A DNA stretch of 43,711 bases. Source: a virus. Below, piece by piece: positions 41,528 to 43,711 of this stretch. The notes under the pieces were generated by a model that saw only the letters and a program-made list of their open reading frames with translations, searched no databases and had not been told where the DNA came from. Where the stretch lies: positions 1-43,711 of IMG/VR virus record IMGVR_UViG_3300026484_000013. One strand, given 5' to 3'. The position numbers were made by a program, and so were the translations under genes. Position 1 is the stretch's first letter; every line of letters begins with the position of its first letter.

Positions 41528-41830
41528 TTATAGAAATCTACTCCCACACCATACTAGCATATAATTGAATTTAAACCATAGTGATTGTGTATCCTGTATC
41601 TGCTCTCTGTAAGTATTACCCTCATCAAAGTCGATACATTGCCAATAATATGGATGTGTAAAGTCGTAAGCTTTCTTTCTGTTTGGATTGCTCCACTTTT
41701 GAGTGCCGTTAGGTCGCAATTCTACTGTATATCCCTCATTATTTATAAGGGTATAGCCATTTTCGAGGAGCTTTTTACACTCCTCTCTCGTTTCTAATGT
41801 GTGTATTTTTGGTATGAGCCATCTAGCCAT
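41528..41830 (-). CDS. Unknown small protein, 100 residues
   Basis: The protein has a short helical N-terminus (LETREECKKLLENGYTL) and a Tyr/Trp-rich body (RKKAYDFTHPYYWQCIDFDE). It is not recognised. An AAAGGA site precedes its ATG, inside the end of the tiny membrane-protein gene. It is among the first genes to be expressed, so it may target a host function. Confidence 0.65.
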   Translation of the reverse strand: MARWLIPKIHTLETREECKKLLENGYTLINNEGYTVELRPNGTQKWSNPNRKKAYDFTHPYYWQCIDFDEGNTYREQIQDTQSLWFKFNYMLVWCGSRFL

Positions 41831-41833
41831 AAT

Positions 41834-41908
41834 TTATCCTTTTACTCTAGTTATTCCTATGGCAAACACCACAACGCTTTGGATTACAATAAAGGCAAAG
41901 GTAGTCAT
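41834..41908 (-). CDS. 24-residue putative membrane peptide
   Basis: A frame from ATG 41908 to TAA 41834 encodes MTTFAFIVIQSVVVFAIGIT plus a basic end (RVKG). The ATG overlaps the TAA of the 195-residue gene (TAATG), and AGAGGT lies seven bases upstream. The hydrophobic run is long enough for a single membrane segment with the positive end in the cytoplasm. It fills the gap between two early genes. Real translation is likely but unproven. Confidence 0.5.
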   Translation of the reverse strand: MTTFAFIVIQSVVVFAIGITRVKG

Positions 41909-42495
41909 TATGCTACCTCTAGTTTCTTTTGAGCTTTAAGAAGCTTTGCTATAAGTTTAGCCTGTGTTTCAGCACTTAAGCTCTCAAAGGCTTTCTCAAT
42001 CTTTACACCTTTTTGCTCTTCATCATCTTCAAGCTTATACTCTTTATACAACTCCACCAATTCCGTAGCAAATACATCATTGTATTTTCTTTGCTCGGCT
42101 GGAGTAGCTACATTGATACCTTTAGGTCTAAGTTTATTCAGTTTATTCTTTACTTTACTTACATCATCTGTGTAGTGTTCTGCAAGGTGTTCCATAAGTT
42201 TTAAGGCTTTCTCTATGTTATACCACAATAAACTCTCAGCGTCAATAAACAGCTTTGTATCTGTTGCTATCTTTGCATAGTGTACGATTTTCTTCACTCT
42301 CTGTTGATAGTGTTTTGTCGTTTCTAAGGTATCTGCAAGACCATTGAGAGCTTTCTCTCCATCACTAAGGTTTGAGACACTCTTTAGGTACTTTAAACTT
42401 TGATTAAACAGTGATTTACTGCTTATATCTGCTCTCTCCATAAGGCTTACAGCCTCAACCATTGTGTTTTTAATTTCTACGATTTGATTACTCAT
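41908..42495 (-). CDS. First early gene, unknown helical protein
   Basis: This 195-residue protein is predicted almost all helical, with Lys/Glu/Leu-rich segments (SLLWYNIEKALKLMEHLAEH, and KAFESLSAETQAKLIAKLL). No domain is recognised. It is the gene closest to the right end and hence probably the first expressed in infection, from host-type promoters in the 1-kb leader region. T7 uses this slot for proteins blocking host defence or metabolism; function here is unknown. Confidence 0.7.
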   Translation of the reverse strand: MSNQIVEIKNTMVEAVSLMERADISSKSLFNQSLKYLKSVSNLSDGEKALNGLADTLETTKHYQQRVKKIVHYAKIATDTKLFIDAESLLWYNIEKALKLMEHLAEHYTDDVSKVKNKLNKLRPKGINVATPAEQRKYNDVFATELVELYKEYKLEDDEEQKGVKIEKAFESLSAETQAKLIAKLLKAQKKLEVA

Positions 42496-42700
42496 AATTC
42501 TTTTTCCTTTTCTTTGTTATTCATTAGCCAAAATAGGCACATCTGTTGAAACCATTGAAAGCTCTGAGAACTCTCAAGGATTACAACAATCCCGATAACT
42601 TTATGAGTTATATAGTTGCTACACTATAAACTATCTAGGGTGGTATCTCACTATTGGCATATCGCTTTGAAGTAGCCTCCAAAGGTCGTAGCCTCCCCAC

Positions 42701-42719
42701 CTATTCTGCACTAGAATAG
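42701..42719. other. Hairpin in the early leader
   Basis: CTATTCT-GCACT-AGAATAG is a perfect seven-pair stem with a five-base loop and extends by one more pair if G-U is allowed. It lies in the presumed 5' leader of the early transcript, between GAGGCTA repeats. No U-tract follows. It may be an RNA-processing or stability element. Confidence 0.45.
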
Positions 42720-42733
42720 CCTCTCGCTATCGT

Positions 42734-42826
42734 TTACCCACCGTTACCATTGTAGTCTTTTATTAATTGCTTACAGTCCATTATGGCTGGGCAATATTCT
42801 ACAATCCCTATTCTAGGAGGTGTCAT
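42734..42826 (-). CDS. Possible 30-residue leader peptide
   Basis: A minus-strand frame from ATG 42826 to TAA 42734 encodes MTPPRIGIVEYCPAIMDCKQ and ten more residues. There is no good ribosome site. If the promoter at 42835-42863 is real, the transcript would begin within a few bases of this ATG, so it would be leaderless. Weak candidate. Confidence 0.2.
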   Translation of the reverse strand: MTPPRIGIVEYCPAIMDCKQLIKDYNGNGG

Positions 42827-42834
42827 CACTTCTA

Positions 42835-42863
42835 CTTTTATTTATACTAGAGCATAGTGTCAA
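42835..42863 (-). promoter_or_regulatory. Candidate host sigma70 promoter for early genes
   Basis: The minus strand shows TTGACA (42863-42858), a 17-base spacer, and TAAAAG (42840-42835; four of six consensus positions). It points toward the early genes starting at 42495. Other possible host promoters lie in the repeat array to the right. The perfect -35 and exact spacing support the call; the -10 is weak. Confidence 0.45.
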
Positions 42864-42999
42864 ATCTAAGGTAATACATAAACAGAATAGTTTACATAAT
42901 TCGCCTATTATAGATATAATCTAGTTGCTTGGTTGATATAGCACACCTAAGTCAATGCTAAAGTTTTGCTTTAATTCAGGACTTCAAACTGAATATCGT

Positions 43000-43507
43000 A
43001 TTGTATCATACTTAAACTTCAAGTTACCTTAAAGTGCGAACCTTTTAACCACTTAATCCGTTTGGTGGTCGATATTTGTAATTGTATCATAAAGATACTT
43101 AAAGTTTCCTGAAGCCTTTTAGCTTAAATCAACTAATAAACTTTGGATACCGTATTGTACCACATTAAACTTAAAGGAAGCTGAAGTTAATCAGTCTTAT
43201 ATTAAGCATATACCCGTAAAGCAAAAAGCTATTATACAGTCATATACACACCATTAAATCAAGTGATACCGAAATGATACCATAAGAAACTTAAAGTAAT
43301 CTTAAAGAAACAATAAAGTTAAAATCAAATCAAGGGCTAAAGCCATAAACACCAACTCGGTGTCTTGATGGTGTAAGTATGACATAGTGTTTCTTAAAGT
43401 AAGCTGAATATATAAAAGAATTACAAAAGAATTAAAGCCCTAAAAAGTATATGGATACGCACATACACGCGAAGGATATCATAAGAAACTTAAAGAAAGC
43501 TGAAGTG
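43000..43507. repeat. Degenerate 30-bp repeat array beside the terminal repeat
   Basis: Related units occur near 43000-43035, 43081-43113, 43154-43186, 43274-43308, 43388-43410 and 43472-43507. On the plus strand the theme is a GATAC/GTACCA box, then AAACTTAAAG, then AAGCTGAAG or CTTAAAG. CTTAAAG itself occurs seven times here and once more at the start of the terminal repeat. T7 carries an array of short CCTAAAG-type repeats next to its terminal repeats, so this looks analogous. Three units also carry TGNTACAAT on the minus strand. Confidence 0.65.
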
Positions 43508-43548
43508 GCTGTAAGGATTTGATAAAGTGTAGCAAGGTGTAACCATAA

Positions 43549-43711
43549 GGCTCTTAAAGGCTCATAGTGTAGCATAAGGTAACAATTAACAATAGTAAGT
43601 GAGTGATTTGGAGGTGTTTAAAGAAACTTGAAGAAACTCTGAGGTAGCCTGAGTATCTTGGAGAGGCTATGGGGGACTTTGGGAACTCTGTGATATGATG
43701 ATACACATTGG
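43549..43711. repeat. Right direct terminal repeat
   Basis: This is the second copy of the sequence at 1-164, starting ggctcttaaaggctcatagt. It has one G fewer in the G-run and A for C five bases from the window end. See the left copy for interpretation. Confidence 0.85.

Larger units (their letters stand above)
42496..43548. other. Non-coding right-end control region
   Basis: About 1 kb between the terminal repeat and the first early gene. It contains a candidate sigma70 promoter (42835-42863), a strong small hairpin (42701-42719), three GAGGCTA repeats on the minus strand around 42672-42724, a further hairpin ACACC-AACTC-GGTGT (43349-43363), and the CTTAAAG-based repeat family (43000-43507). 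It corresponds to the T7 left end with early host promoters and short repeats beside the terminal repeat. No gene above minimal size is convincing. Confidence 0.7.

Noticed and set aside
42496-43548. Search for tRNA genes, a CRISPR array or an attachment site in the right-end region
   Set aside because: No cloverleaf with conserved T-loop was seen. Repeats are degenerate and irregularly spaced, unlike CRISPR. No integrase exists in the window to need an attachment site.

Overview
The window reads as a complete or nearly complete genome of a lytic T7-like podophage (Autographiviridae-type). About 43.5 kb of unique sequence is flanked by near-identical direct terminal repeats (1-164 and 43549-43711; T7 has a repeat of similar size). 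Every supported gene lies on the minus strand, so the map is read from right to left. A single-subunit RNA polymerase, a T7-type DNA polymerase, a primase-helicase, a gp2.5-like SSB, a gp6-like exonuclease and the gp8/9/10/11/12 and gp14/15/16 structural series identify the phage. The DNA is AT-rich and ribosome binding sites are strong AGGAG types. The cargo (ThyX, NrdA/NrdB, MazG-like enzyme, dNTP diphosphohydrolase, metallopeptidase) resembles phages of marine Gram-negative bacteria. The host cannot be named from the sequence. No integrase, tRNA or CRISPR array was seen.

Right end and early region (43.7-36 kb): about 1 kb of non-coding DNA carries a degenerate 30-bp repeat family built on CTTAAAG and candidate host promoters. 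Then come small unknown genes, a phage-type promoter at 41.5 kb, an HTH-like protein, an acidic Trp/Cys-rich protein, an M20/M28-like metallopeptidase, an ATP-dependent DNA ligase, a tiny membrane protein, ThyX and three small unknowns. RNA polymerase follows (36.0-33.5 kb).

Middle region (33.5-23.7 kb): SSB, a RusA-like resolvase, primase-helicase, DNA polymerase, both ribonucleotide reductase subunits, two nucleotide pyrophosphohydrolase-type proteins and a 5'-3' exonuclease. Together they recycle, reduce and sanitise nucleotides and replicate the genome. The block ends at a hairpin followed by a second phage promoter (23.64 kb).

Late region (23.5-0.7 kb): two oligoglycine-headed proteins, portal, scaffold, major capsid protein followed by a T-phi-like terminator, tail tubular proteins A and B, a collar-domain tail fibre, an eight-repeat RCC1-type propeller protein, and a lysis cassette (3TM-type holin, XhlA-like protein, M15 endolysin). 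Next is an unusual trio: an unknown protein, a minimal SET-domain methyltransferase and a cupin-like protein. Three internal virion proteins, TerS, a GIY-YIG nuclease and TerL close the series. After TerL there is a hairpin, a third copy of the phage promoter firing into the left terminus, and about 0.6 kb of non-coding end DNA.

The most noteworthy items are the phage SET protein and its cassette, the RCC1-type putative tail protein, the conserved GGACATATTAGAAAGA promoter family with a shared leader at two of its sites, the terminal repeat array, and several tiny genes.
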